From Acinetobacter calcoaceticus (GTDB taxonomy: Bacteria; Pseudomonadota; Gammaproteobacteria; Pseudomonadales; Moraxellaceae): a DNA stretch of 64,000 nt. Where the stretch lies: assembly GCF_016508255.1 (NCBI RefSeq), contig NZ_JADVKT010000005.1:62001-126000 (forward strand). The letters are read 5' to 3'. Position 1 is the stretch's first letter. Each line of letters begins with the position of its first letter. This document shows positions 27,522 through 37,221 of this stretch, piece after piece. The translations under genes and the position numbers were made by a program. Below the pieces are notes generated by a model. It was not told the DNA's origin and did no database searches. It worked only from the letters and a program-made list of their open reading frames with translations.

Positions 27522-29144
27522 ATGGTGTTGAAAAGTGATAGATATTCTTCAGACCATATTCGGTTAAATCGTTTTGTATTTTGGAGTTCGGCCATCAGTA
27601 TTGGCATTTTTGGCCTACTTTTTGTGCTGTTTCCAGAGAAAAGTCAGTTTTGGTTGACCTCTATACAAGAGCAAGTAAATCACTTTTTTGGGTGGTATTA
27701 CATGCTGGTTATTGTGCTGAGTCTGGGTTTTGTTGCTTGGCTCGCTTTTTCAAAAGTAGGGCAGATTCCCTTAGGAAAAGACGACGATAAACCTGAGTTC
27801 ACTTATCTGGCATGGACTTCAATGCTGTTCTCGGCAGGTATTGGTATTGCACTACTTTATTATGGCGTGGCCGAACCTGTTGACCATTTTTTAAGACCGC
27901 CAGAAGGCGAGGCTGGAACCATTCAGGCCGCCCGCAATGCCATGACTTATAGTTTTTTGCATTGGGGCATTCATGGCTGGGTGCTCTATGCATTGCTCGG
28001 AGTCACTTTAGGTTATTTTGCTTTCAGACAAAATTTACCATTGGCATTACGTTCGGCGCTTTACCCAATTTTTGGAGAGCGTGTGCATGGTTTGGTGGGT
28101 GATTTTGTGGATGGGTTTGGAATATTAGCTACAGTTATTTCCTTAGTGACCAATTTGGGTATTGGCGCGTTGGTTCTTGTATCTGGCATTTGCTACTTAC
28201 TTCCTCAAATTCCTGATAATTCTGCAACCTTAATTACTGCTGTCCTTGCCATGATGTTTGTTGCCATGATCACTACTGTGGTGGGTATTGAAAAAGGCTT
28301 GGCATGGTTATCACGCATTAATTTACGTTTGCTGTATGCATTACTTCTATTTGTATTTTTAACGGGTCCGACAAATCATTTATTAAATGGTCTGGTACAA
28401 AATGTTGGAGATTACATGAGCAACTTTATTGCTAAGAGCTTCGATATGTATTTATACAATCAGAAGGCAACTGGCTGGTTGGGTTCATGGACTGTATTTT
28501 ATTGGGCATGGTGGATTGCTTGGGCACCTTTTGTAGGTATGTTTATTGCCCGTATTTCAAAAGGACGCACAATTCGAGAAGTCGTTTTGGGTGTTTGCCT
28601 GATTCCACTCGGCTTTACGTTGGCTTGGATTTCAGTTTTTGGAAATACTGCAATTTACTTTATCTTGAATCAAAAACAGAAAGTTTTAGGTGATATGGTC
28701 TTAACTGACCCAGCATTATCATTATTTAAATTACTCGAATATCTGCCATTTAATCCGTATGTTGCTGGCATTGTTGTTGTAATTTGTTTCGTTTTATTTT
28801 TGACACCAGTTGGGTCTGGTACACTAATGATCGCTAATTTGTCCTCAAAAGGGGGCACCAATGATAGTGATTCACCGATCTGGTTACGCGTCTTTTGGTC
28901 TGTGGTAATTACCATTGTAAGTATTGGCTTGTTATTAGCCGGTAGTTTTAACTCCATGCAAAGTGCTGTGGTGTTATGTGGTTTACCATTTTCAGTCATT
29001 ATTTTGCTTTATATGTTTGGTTTGGCCAAAGCCCTAAAGCAAGATGATTTTGACCCTCAATTAGTGAAAAAACAGTTAGCTGTTTCAAAAGACATTTCGG
29101 TTCCATCGAATTGTGACCAGAATAAAGTGACCGAGGTTTTATAA
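27522..29144 (+). CDS. betT1: BCCT-family choline transporter, short form
   Basis: The protein has 540 residues and twelve membrane segments. The BCCT signature W-T-V-F-Y-W-A-W-W-I-A-W-A-P-F-V-G-M-F is in helix 8, and R-I-S-K-G-R-T-I-R-E follows it. The C-terminal tail is short (about 30-35 residues). In Acinetobacter the short BetT imports choline independently of osmotic stress and lets choline serve metabolism. It is divergent from betI across the shared palindrome, followed by a second, longer BCCT transporter. The symbol follows the usage for A. baylyi. Confidence 0.9.
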   Translation: MVLKSDRYSSDHIRLNRFVFWSSAISIGIFGLLFVLFPEKSQFWLTSIQEQVNHFFGWYYMLVIVLSLGFVAWLAFSKVGQIPLGKDDDKPEFTYLAWTSMLFSAGIGIALLYYGVAEPVDHFLRPPEGEAGTIQAARNAMTYSFLHWGIHGWVLYALLGVTLGYFAFRQNLPLALRSALYPIFGERVHGLVGDFVDGFGILATVISLVTNLGIGALVLVSGICYLLPQIPDNSATLITAVLAMMFVAMITTVVGIEKGLAWLSRINLRLLYALLLFVFLTGPTNHLLNGLVQNVGDYMSNFIAKSFDMYLYNQKATGWLGSWTVFYWAWWIAWAPFVGMFIARISKGRTIREVVLGVCLIPLGFTLAWISVFGNTAIYFILNQKQKVLGDMVLTDPALSLFKLLEYLPFNPYVAGIVVVICFVLFLTPVGSGTLMIANLSSKGGTNDSDSPIWLRVFWSVVITIVSIGLLLAGSFNSMQSAVVLCGLPFSVIILLYMFGLAKALKQDDFDPQLVKKQLAVSKDISVPSNCDQNKVTEVL

Positions 29145-29262
29145 CCTCAACCGATCACATCTATATATTATTTTTTGCGTTTAAAGTCGTCTTTTCATTG
29201 TTTTGAATAGTGAAAAGACGAAATTAAATATTTTGTTTTTATTTTTATTCCTTGAGGATTGT

Positions 29263-31329
29263 ATGGCAACAGATAATCCAAGAGCAGTTGATGATTTAAC
29301 ATTATCTAAATCTAAAAAAGACCCACTCAACCGTGTGGTTTTTTATTTTTCAGCTGTACTTATTTTAATTTTTTCGCTTGTCACGTTTTTGTTCAACGAT
29401 TTTGCAAATCGGGTAATGAATACCGTACTTCATTGGGTAACTTCAACCTTTGGTTGGTATTACCTGCTTGCCGCAACGCTATATATGGTTTTCGTGATTT
29501 TCATTGCCTGTTCAAGATATGGCAATATTAAATTAGGACCTAAGCATTCAAAACCTGAGTTTAGTTTACTCAGTTGGTCTGCAATGCTGTTTTCGGCCGG
29601 TATTGGTATCGATCTAATGTTCTTTTCGGTCGCAGAACCATTATCTCACTATATGCAGCCTCCAGTCGGAGCTGGTCAGACCTATGAGGCAGCACGCCAA
29701 AGTATGGTCTGGACACTGTTCCACTATGGTTTAACTGGTTGGTGTATGTATGCCTTGATTGGTATGTCATTGGGATACTTTAGCTATCGTTATAATCTGC
29801 CACTTACCATTCGTTCTGCACTTTACCCAATTTTCGGGAACAGAATTAATGGTGCAATTGGGCATAGTGTTGATACGGCTGCCGTGATCGGAACAATTTT
29901 TGGTATTGCGACCACCTGCGGGATTGGCGTAGTACAGCTGAATTATGGCCTACATGTGTTATTGGGATTACCAGAAAACATCTGGATGCAATTTATCCTG
30001 ATTGTTGTCGCGGTTGGAATTAGTATTATTTCGGTGACATCTGGGGTCAATAAGGGCCTGCGGATTTTATCTGAAATCAATATTTATGTTTCGATCGGGT
30101 TATTACTCTTCATTTTGTTCTTGGGGAATACTGAGTTTTTACTCAATGCTCTTGTGCAAAACGTTGGCGACTATTTAACCCGTTTCCCGACTTTAGCTTT
30201 ACAAAGTTTTGCCTTTGAACAGCCTAAAGAATGGATGAGTAGCTGGACCTTGTTCTTCTGGGCATGGTGGATTGCTTGGTCTCCATTTGTGGGGCTATTT
30301 TTGGCGCGCATTTCAAGAGGGCGTACCATTCGTGAGTTTGTGTGCGGTACTTTAATTATCCCACTTTTATTTACGATTACGTGGTTATCTATTTTTGGTA
30401 ATAGTGCGTTGTACAGTGTGATTTTTGAAGGAAACCAAACTTTAGCTGCTACGGTATTGGCTAATCCTGCTCATGGTTTCTATGATTTATTAGCACAATA
30501 TCCCGGCTTTACTTTCATTGCTTCAATTGCCACTGTAACGGGACTTTTGTTCTATGTGACCTCTGCCGATTCGGGCGCGCTGGTGTTAGGTAACTTCACT
30601 ACAAAGTTAACGCATATTGATAATGATGCGCCGCGCTGGCTAAGTGTGTTCTGGGCAATTGCTATTGGTTTGTTAACACTTGCCATGCTCATGACCAATG
30701 GAATTACAGCCTTGCAAAACGCGACCATTATTATGGGATTGCCGTTTAGTTTCGTGATGTTCCTTGTGATGGCTGGGCTTTATAAGTCATTAAGGCTAGA
30801 AGACTACAGGCATGCCAGCCGCAGTATGAATGCAGCTCCAGTGGTCGGTAATGTCGATATTCTGAACTGGAAAAAGCGTTTGACTCGAGTCATGCATCAT
30901 CCGGGAACCACTGAAACCCAACGCATGTTAGATACGGTTTGCCAACCAGCTGTTCAGGCAGTTGCTGATGAACTCATCAAGCAAGGAATGAATGTAGATG
31001 TGCTGCAAACATCGCTCGAAGATGAAGATGCACTTTATCATCTGGATCTTACTATTCACTTAGAAGAAGAGCAGAACTTTGTTTATCAGATCTGGCCTGT
31101 GCGTTATAGTGCGCCGAACTTTAGCCAACGTGTGAAACGCGGCAAACAGTTCTATTATCGATTAGAAACGTATCTTTATGATGGCTCACAAGATAATGAT
31201 CTGGTGGGTTACAGTAAAGAACAGGTCATTAATGATATTTTAGATAAATATGAAAGACATATGACGTTTTTACATATTAATCGTATTAGCCCGGGCAACC
31301 GACCGTTGTTCCCAGATCCACAAGCTTAA
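29263..31329 (+). CDS. betT2: BCCT-family choline/betaine transporter, long form
   Basis: The protein has 688 residues from the ATG at 29263, with GAGGA 4 nt upstream. Twelve membrane segments carry the same W-A-W-W-I-A-W-S-P-F-V-G-L-F signature as betT1. After the last helix there is a cytoplasmic tail of about 160 residues (from about 525), with E. coli BetT-like sequence such as Y-Q-I-W-P-V-R-Y. Such tails sense osmotic stress. This is therefore probably the osmo-dependent choline importer. It is 118 bp after betT1 and 11 bp before marC. Confidence 0.9.
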   Translation: MATDNPRAVDDLTLSKSKKDPLNRVVFYFSAVLILIFSLVTFLFNDFANRVMNTVLHWVTSTFGWYYLLAATLYMVFVIFIACSRYGNIKLGPKHSKPEFSLLSWSAMLFSAGIGIDLMFFSVAEPLSHYMQPPVGAGQTYEAARQSMVWTLFHYGLTGWCMYALIGMSLGYFSYRYNLPLTIRSALYPIFGNRINGAIGHSVDTAAVIGTIFGIATTCGIGVVQLNYGLHVLLGLPENIWMQFILIVVAVGISIISVTSGVNKGLRILSEINIYVSIGLLLFILFLGNTEFLLNALVQNVGDYLTRFPTLALQSFAFEQPKEWMSSWTLFFWAWWIAWSPFVGLFLARISRGRTIREFVCGTLIIPLLFTITWLSIFGNSALYSVIFEGNQTLAATVLANPAHGFYDLLAQYPGFTFIASIATVTGLLFYVTSADSGALVLGNFTTKLTHIDNDAPRWLSVFWAIAIGLLTLAMLMTNGITALQNATIIMGLPFSFVMFLVMAGLYKSLRLEDYRHASRSMNAAPVVGNVDILNWKKRLTRVMHHPGTTETQRMLDTVCQPAVQAVADELIKQGMNVDVLQTSLEDEDALYHLDLTIHLEEEQNFVYQIWPVRYSAPNFSQRVKRGKQFYYRLETYLYDGSQDNDLVGYSKEQVINDILDKYERHMTFLHINRISPGNRPLFPDPQA

Positions 31330-31340
31330 GGGGAATATGC

Positions 31341-31955
31341 ATGGTTTCTCCATACCTACATTCGTTTGCTTTATTTTTCTCTTTGCTCAATCCATTTTTA
31401 ATGAGCATTTATATGATTGGCCTCATCCGCCATTCAGAAACAAAGGTGTTTAATAAAGCACTGATTCAGGGAAGCTTGATTGCATTTGTTGTGTTCATGC
31501 TATTTGCATGGGGCGGCGAAGCAATTTTTAGTAAATATCTGAACGTGCGTTTTGAAGCTTTCCAGATTTTTGGTGGCTTGATTTTTCTTGTGATTGGCTA
31601 TCGTTATGTGTTTCAAGGTGCCGATACGATTGGTGAAATGCGTGGTGCGCCGGAACATCTGGCTGGCACCATTGCAATGCCTTTCATGATTGGCCCAGGA
31701 ACCATTAGTGCTGCCGTTGTCACAGGAATTGAAATGTCAATTGGTGAAGCTGCCCTCGTGATTGCCTTCACTTTATTTTTAACCTGTAGTATTTTGATTT
31801 TGATGAAATTTTCACATGATCATTTACGCTATAAACATGCTAAGCATATTGACCGTTACTTTGATATTGTCGGGCGTTTATCTGCTTTATTAATTGGTAC
31901 CATTGCCATTGATATGATTATTAATGGCGTGACTGGCGTGATTAATAAAGTATAA
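31341..31955 (+). CDS. MarC-family (UPF0056) integral membrane protein
   Basis: This 204-residue protein has six hydrophobic segments and two copies of the family pattern: N-P-F-L-M-S near the N-terminus and I-G-P-G-T-I-S-A in the middle. MarC-family proteins have no proven substrate and some may export small metabolites. It begins 11 bp after betT2, so it is probably co-transcribed with the choline transporters, although a role in osmoadaptation is only inferred. Confidence 0.85.
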   Translation: MVSPYLHSFALFFSLLNPFLMSIYMIGLIRHSETKVFNKALIQGSLIAFVVFMLFAWGGEAIFSKYLNVRFEAFQIFGGLIFLVIGYRYVFQGADTIGEMRGAPEHLAGTIAMPFMIGPGTISAAVVTGIEMSIGEAALVIAFTLFLTCSILILMKFSHDHLRYKHAKHIDRYFDIVGRLSALLIGTIAIDMIINGVTGVINKV

Positions 31956-32205
31956 CCACTCGCTTGCAAGAGCCTGCTATGCCATTGAACGTAGAATAAA
32001 ATGGCATAGCATCTTCTAAAAAATTTAAAATGAAGAATGCAATTTATAAAAATATATTTAAAAAATAATGTCTTAAAAAATAAAATTTCGAAAAAACAAT
32101 GATGGATATTAGAAAATACAATGCCATGTTATAGATTTAATCATGTTTTTTTTGTGAATTATCAACCATAATGTTGACTGAGCTTGTTAGAAACAGAGTT
32201 GAACC

Positions 32206-32721
32206 ATGCCTACATTAGATGAAATAACCACAGCAACTGATGATCAGTCTGAATTGACGATGTCAGTTTTGATGACGCCTGATATGGCAAATTTTTCAGG
32301 TAATGTTCATGGTGGTACGATTCTAAAACTACTAGACCAAGTCGCTTACGCTTGCGCAAGTCGTTACTCAGGTGGCTACGTGGTGACTTTATCTGTAGAT
32401 AAGGTCAATTTTAAAGAACCTATTTATGTAGGTGAGCTGGTAACCTTCTTGGCAAGTGTGAACCATGTGGGCCGTACTTCAATGGAAGTTGGTATACGTG
32501 TTGAAGCCCAAAATATTCAAAAGCGTACAGTACGCCACACCAATAGCTGTTATTTCACTATGGTGGCTGTTGATGAACAAGGTAAGCCTTGTGAAGTACC
32601 TCATTTAAAACTCGATACCGAGTGGAAACGTTGTCGCTTTGAAGCCGCAGAGCATCGCAAGGTTTTACGTCTACAAGAAAACCATAACCCATCTTGTAGC
32701 ATGTATAAAAAATCTTCTTAA
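32206..32721 (+). CDS. Acyl-CoA thioesterase, YciA-like hotdog protein
   Basis: The protein has 171 residues. The hotdog domain has the V-H-G-G-T-I-L-K-L-L-D-Q-V-A motif (about 31-44), where Asp is catalytic in YciA/BACH enzymes. It is followed by V-D-K-V-N-F-K-E-P-I and V-G-R-T-S-M-E-V. It hydrolyses acyl-CoA to free acid and CoA in the cytoplasm. A basic tail of about 40 residues (C-R-F-E-A-A-E-H-R-K) follows. It is a single gene ending in a strong terminator. Confidence 0.88.
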   Translation: MPTLDEITTATDDQSELTMSVLMTPDMANFSGNVHGGTILKLLDQVAYACASRYSGGYVVTLSVDKVNFKEPIYVGELVTFLASVNHVGRTSMEVGIRVEAQNIQKRTVRHTNSCYFTMVAVDEQGKPCEVPHLKLDTEWKRCRFEAAEHRKVLRLQENHNPSCSMYKKSS

Positions 32722-32736
32722 AAAAAAGATTGAATT

Positions 32737-32776
32737 AAAAAAAAGGATCGAACCGCAGCATGGTTCGATCCTTTTT
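32737..32776. terminator. Strong bidirectional terminator
   Basis: AAAAAGGATCGAACC pairs with GGTTCGATCCTTTTT across a short loop. T-runs exist on both strands, so it can serve the thioesterase gene (plus) and the small secreted protein gene (minus). Confidence 0.9.
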
Positions 32777-32850
32777 CTTTACTGAAATTCAAAGTCCTTT
32801 TTTCTTTTCAGTAAAATTATCTCTGAGTTTGGAGGAGAGTGCTGAGATAA

Positions 32851-33045
32851 TTAACGAGTTGCAGGAGCAGCTTCAGAAGCAGAACCTACCGCTTCAGATG
32901 CAGCATTTGCAGTGTTTGCTTGTTCTTGAGTTGAAACTACAACTTTATCTTCAGGAGCATGAACTTTGTCATGTTTAGAAGCAGCAAAAGTTGAAGCAGC
33001 AGTTAAAGCGAGTGTAGTAGCGAGTAAAGTTTTAGCTAATTTCAT
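32851..33045 (-). CDS. Small secreted Ala/Glu-rich protein
   Basis: This 64-residue protein begins at ATG with AAGGATGCC upstream. Residues 1-21 are a textbook signal peptide ending S-T-F-A-A. The mature part is about 43 residues, polar, and alternates Ala, Ser and Glu with no Cys or aromatic residue, so it is probably disordered. The upstream region is long and separate from its neighbours. No function is known to me. The good signal peptide, ribosome site and terminator argue that it is real. Confidence 0.75.
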   Translation of the reverse strand: MKLAKTLLATTLALTAASTFAASKHDKVHAPEDKVVVSTQEQANTANAASEAVGSASEAAPATR

Positions 33046-33537
33046 TTTATGGCATCCTTATATATCTATTGATAAATAAATTAAACTTAACAGTCCATAC
33101 ATCGAATATGTATTTGAGAACGATTAAGTTAGGAGACATGCTAAGCCGCACCGAGCATTACATCAATTAACTTAACAATCTATTACGCCTATCTTAACAA
33201 TATGAAATATACGGGCCATTTATGTGCGGAATCTGTAAAATTAACCGGCTTAAGCACACCTTAAAATGTGAAAAAATATTTCTTTTTGAATAAAAAAAAA
33301 CCAGTTGTGTTACGTAAACCGCACACTCTGGCATGAATTGTGAATGTGTATAAATAGAATATTCCGTTTGATTTATATATATTTAAAGTTAATTTAGATT
33401 ATAAATGAGATGTAAATCTCATTTTTCATGTATTAAGTAAAAATTAAAAAACACAAGGTCAGATTTAAAAATCATTTACATGACAAAAAAGAGTGATATA
33501 CCTAAAATGTTTTAGACCATTCCAATTTGAGTGTCTT
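33046..33537. other. AT-rich intergenic region
   Basis: The region lies between the divergent small secreted protein gene and the COG0523 GTPase gene. It contains A/T runs and presumably both promoters. No ORF, long repeat or stable hairpin stood out. Confidence 0.5.
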
Positions 33538-34536
33538 GTGAAATTTATTGCCCAAAAAACTGTTCCTACTCATATCATTTCTGGTTTTTTAGGGGCAGGG
33601 AAAACCACATTATTGCAGCATTTACTAAGTCAGAAACCTCAAAATGAGGTCTGGGCTGTATTAATGAATGAATTTGGGCAAATTGGGGTAGATCAACAAC
33701 TATTACCTCAAGATCAAGGTTACGCGGTAAAAGAGTTATTAGGCGGTTGTCTATGTTGTAGTAGTCAGTTGCCTATGCATGTTGCTTTAGCTCGCCTGTT
33801 GAGTGAGCAAAAGCCAGATCGTCTGTTTATCGAGCCGACGGGTCTGGGACATCCGTCTCAACTATTTGACCAGTTAACTGAGCCTCATTGGCAAAGTAGT
33901 TTGGCAATGCGTGCTTTGGTTACAGTCATAGATGGTAGTCGCTTGCATGATACCAACTGGGTCAAACAAAACCTTTATGAAGACCAGTTAAAAGCTGCCC
34001 AAATTGTGGTGGTTTCACATACTGACGTCATGACTTTTGAAGATGAGCAAGCGCTTGATCAACTCAAAGAGGAATATCAACCTTATCAACAAGAGTGGAT
34101 TAACACTGAACATGGTCAATTAGCGTTAAATAAAATTGATTTGCCCGCTCGTTTAACAGAGCGATCTATACAACCTTTACTTAAACTTCAAAAACAAATG
34201 ACTGAAGCAGAGGTTGCTAAAGAAATTCATCAGTTGCCATATCACTATGTAGAATCAGCTCAAGGCTATATCGTTGCAGGTTGGAAATTACCTAAACGCT
34301 GGAAATTCGATTTTTATGCTTTGCTAGATTTATTGTGCGCGCAGCAGAACTGGCTACGGATTAAAGGAATTTTTAATACAGATCAGGGGTGGAAAACGTT
34401 TAACTTTAATCCTGACCAGTTTAATTACAAGTCGGGTGAAGAGGGAATCGACAACCGTATTGAAATGATTAGCCAGCAACAACATGATTGGTTGGCATTT
34501 GAAACTGAGTTGTTAAATTGCCGAGTTGAAGAATAG
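33538..34536 (+). CDS. COG0523 (CobW/YjiA-like) GTPase, putative metal chaperone
   Basis: The protein has 332 residues from the GTG at 33538. A second GTG 15 codons upstream is an alternative, and neither has a strong ribosome site. The P-loop is G-F-L-G-A-G-K-T-T, the metal-binding C-x-C-C motif is G-G-C-L-C-C, and E-P-T-G-L-G-H-P and S-H-T-D complete the GTPase. The C-terminal CobW domain (about 225-325) follows. The family delivers zinc or other metals to target proteins. There is no Zur-type gene nearby, so the metal is not known. Confidence 0.85.
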   Translation: MKFIAQKTVPTHIISGFLGAGKTTLLQHLLSQKPQNEVWAVLMNEFGQIGVDQQLLPQDQGYAVKELLGGCLCCSSQLPMHVALARLLSEQKPDRLFIEPTGLGHPSQLFDQLTEPHWQSSLAMRALVTVIDGSRLHDTNWVKQNLYEDQLKAAQIVVVSHTDVMTFEDEQALDQLKEEYQPYQQEWINTEHGQLALNKIDLPARLTERSIQPLLKLQKQMTEAEVAKEIHQLPYHYVESAQGYIVAGWKLPKRWKFDFYALLDLLCAQQNWLRIKGIFNTDQGWKTFNFNPDQFNYKSGEEGIDNRIEMISQQQHDWLAFETELLNCRVEE

Positions 34537-34578
34537 AGAACATTGAAAAAGTGAATCAATGTTCTCCAAAATATTCAT

Positions 34579-35841
34579 CTAGTTTTTGATGTCGAGTACA
34601 GCTTTCGCTTGAGCATGATCAATGTCTTTTTCCCAATGAGCAATGACTACAGTGGCTACACAGTTACCAATGAGGTTAGTGCAGGCGCGAATAATTCCAA
34701 TAAACCAGTCCACTGAAAGAAGAAGTACAAGACCAATCGCAGGGAGGCTTGGAATGACTGAAAGTGTTGCTGCAAGAATAACTAATGCTGAACCAGGAAT
34801 ACCGTGTGCACCCTTAGATGTGATAAGTGAAACCAGCAAGATCGCTAGCAAGTCATGCATAGACAAATCAATATTGCAGGCCTGAGCAATAAAGATCACA
34901 CCTAAAGTTAAGTAAATTGAAAACCCGTCCAAATTAAATGAATAACCAGTTGGAATAACCAGCCCCACAGTTGAGTCTTTAATTCCTAGATTTTTGAGTT
35001 TTTTCATAATTTGAGGAAGAACGGAGTCAGAAGAGGCTGTGCCCAAAACAATTGCCAGCTCATCTTTGAAATAGCCCACAAATTTGAAAATGTTGAGGCC
35101 AGTCAGTTTTAAAATTGATCCTAGAACAATCACAACAAATAAAATGCAGGTTGCGTAAAACAGTAAAACTAAATAACCCAATTGTAAGAGTGAATCTAAA
35201 CCAAATTTAGCAGTGGTGTAGGCCACTGAGCCGAACACACCAATCGGGGCTAAACGAATGATCAGACCCATAATTTTAAAGAAGACTTCGGAAAAAGCTT
35301 CAAGGGCCTGACGTACCAGTTCCGCCAAATGTTTGGGAATTAAAAGTAGGGATACACCAAATAAAATGGCAATGAGTAAAACTTGTAAAATATCGCCGTT
35401 TGCAAAAGCGCTAGTAAATGTTTTTGGAATGAGGTTCAGGATGAAATCAGAACCCGTATGCATTTCATGAGCACGTTCAGTGTAGGTGCTTAAATCTTTT
35501 GCATCTAAATGGCTAATATCGATATTCATGCCGACGCCAGGTTTGAATACATAAGCCACTACAATACCCAAGATTAGGGCAATACTTGTGACTGCCTCAA
35601 AGTAGAGAATTGTTTTTGCACCGACTTTGCCCATTTTTTTGATGTCATTTGCACCATAAATACCAAGCACGACCACACAGAACACAATAGGTGCAATCAA
35701 CATTTTAATTAAAGAAATAAAACCATCACCTAATGGCTTTAAAGATAGGGAGAAATCATGAAAACCAATTCCAACTGCAATTCCCAGAAAGAGTGCACAA
35801 AGAACTTGTAAAAATAAACTACGCTTGAGCTTTTGCCACAT
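34579..35841 (-). CDS. dctA: C4-dicarboxylate:cation symporter
   Basis: This 420-residue DAACS-family carrier has P-L-G-D-G-F-I-S-L-I-K-M near the N-terminus, the substrate hairpin G-T-A-S-S-D-S-V-L-P, P-T-G-Y-S-F-N-L-D-G-F-S-I-Y-L-T in helix 7 and T-N-L-I-G-N-C-V-A-T-V in helix 8. These correspond closely to E. coli DctA, which imports succinate, fumarate and malate. Differences from that protein in the hairpin (A-S-S-D for S-S-S-E) could shift substrate range. It is monocistronic. Confidence 0.87.
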   Translation of the reverse strand: MWQKLKRSLFLQVLCALFLGIAVGIGFHDFSLSLKPLGDGFISLIKMLIAPIVFCVVVLGIYGANDIKKMGKVGAKTILYFEAVTSIALILGIVVAYVFKPGVGMNIDISHLDAKDLSTYTERAHEMHTGSDFILNLIPKTFTSAFANGDILQVLLIAILFGVSLLLIPKHLAELVRQALEAFSEVFFKIMGLIIRLAPIGVFGSVAYTTAKFGLDSLLQLGYLVLLFYATCILFVVIVLGSILKLTGLNIFKFVGYFKDELAIVLGTASSDSVLPQIMKKLKNLGIKDSTVGLVIPTGYSFNLDGFSIYLTLGVIFIAQACNIDLSMHDLLAILLVSLITSKGAHGIPGSALVILAATLSVIPSLPAIGLVLLLSVDWFIGIIRACTNLIGNCVATVVIAHWEKDIDHAQAKAVLDIKN

Positions 35842-36028
35842 AAGTCATCAATTTTAGGAGAAGAATAATATCTCTTTTAAGCAAAAAGCCGGCCAACTCT
35901 AAAATAAGTGGAGCATTTTGAAACAATATGCAAATTTCCCATCGCTATGTTTTGCATTGCTCAGTTTTTTTATAATTTTTTAGCCAAAATCGAGTATCCT
36001 TAGCGCCAAATTTTGGAACATATTACTC

Positions 36029-36559
36029 ATGGCGCTTAAAGCAACAATTTATAAGGCAGACTTGAATATTGCCAATATGGATGACCATATTTATGGTGAT
36101 TACCAGCTGACGCTTGCCTTGCATCCTTCTGAAACTTTAGAACGTTTAATGGTTCGTCTGATGGCCTTTGCTCGTTTTGCAAGTGATGAGCTTGAATTTA
36201 CGAAAGACCTTTTTGAAACTGACGAACCTGCGTTGTGGCAAAAAGATTTAACGGGTCAGTTGGAAACATGGATTGAAGTGGGCTTACCCTCAGAAGATAA
36301 AGTCAAAAAAGCCAGTGCACGTTGTAAAACAGTTGCGATTGTTGTGTATGGCACGCAAGTTGAAGACTGGTGGAAGAGAAATAGTAAAATTAAAACGTTA
36401 AGTAACGTTCAAGTTTGGCAAATTGCCCCTCAAAGCACAGCCGAGCTAGAACAACTCTGTGAAAGAACCATGCAGTTACAGTTAAATGTTATGGACACAG
36501 AGTGGACGTTGCTTGGTGATAAAGGCCAAGCAAATGTGGTGTGGACGCAGTTACAGTAA
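36029..36559 (+). CDS. yaeQ: YaeQ family protein
   Basis: This 176-residue protein has the conserved family start M-A-L-K-A-T-I-Y-K-A-D-L, the H-P-S-E-T-L-E-R-L motif and the central W-I-E-V-G-L-P motif. YaeQ proteins have a restriction-nuclease-like fold and an uncertain role, perhaps in transcription elongation or nucleic-acid handling. It is separated from the neighbouring genes and has no visible special regulation. Confidence 0.9.
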   Translation: MALKATIYKADLNIANMDDHIYGDYQLTLALHPSETLERLMVRLMAFARFASDELEFTKDLFETDEPALWQKDLTGQLETWIEVGLPSEDKVKKASARCKTVAIVVYGTQVEDWWKRNSKIKTLSNVQVWQIAPQSTAELEQLCERTMQLQLNVMDTEWTLLGDKGQANVVWTQLQ

Positions 36560-36645
36560 AACTGGAAAGCGCAACAAATTTTACAAATTCACTTGCTAGA
36601 CTAAAGATTGAGTCTGAGCTGTGAAATTAAATGAACGGAAATGTT

Positions 36646-36987
36646 ATGATCACTGAATTAGAAATTATTGACTTAAAAGTAGGCGAAGGTAAAGAAGCAG
36701 TTAAAGGTGCCTTAATTACCACTCATTATACGGGCTGGTTAGAAGATGGTACTCAATTCGACTCTTCAATTGACCGCGGAAACTATTTTGAATGTGTGAT
36801 TGGTACAGGCCGTGTTATTAAAGGTTGGGACCAAGGCATCATGGGAATGAAAGTTGGCGGAAAACGTAAACTTATTGTTCCTGCGCATTTGGCTTATGGC
36901 GAACGCAAAATGGGTAAAATTATTCCGGCAAACTCAAATTTGATTTTTGAAATCGAATTATTTGACGTAAAAACCCGTGATGCATGA
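36646..36987 (+). CDS. FKBP-type peptidyl-prolyl isomerase
   Basis: The protein has 113 residues from the ATG at 36646, with GGA 7 nt upstream (an ATG five codons earlier is less likely). The FKBP core is complete: H-Y-T-G-W-L-E-D-G-T-Q-F-D-S-S, V-I-K-G-W-D-Q-G-I-M-G-M-K-V-G-G-K-R and I-P-A-H-L-A-Y-G-E. There is no signal peptide, so it is probably cytoplasmic. It assists proline-limited folding. Confidence 0.92.
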   Translation: MITELEIIDLKVGEGKEAVKGALITTHYTGWLEDGTQFDSSIDRGNYFECVIGTGRVIKGWDQGIMGMKVGGKRKLIVPAHLAYGERKMGKIIPANSNLIFEIELFDVKTRDA

Positions 36988-37221
36988 AATCAAATTCTTT
37001 AGATTTTGATTTTATATATAAGCTTTAAATATAAATATATTCGGTATTTATATTTTAGCTTTTTGAATATTTAAGATTATTTTCAGTTTATTTGATTATA
37101 AAGGTGAACTGAAAACTGTTCTTTTGGGCAGGCTGAACCTAAGAGCTAAATTGATATAAAGTTTAGTTCTTAAGTTTAAATTTCACATAAATAATCTATA
37201 TTGCTATTGAGACGCTATTTC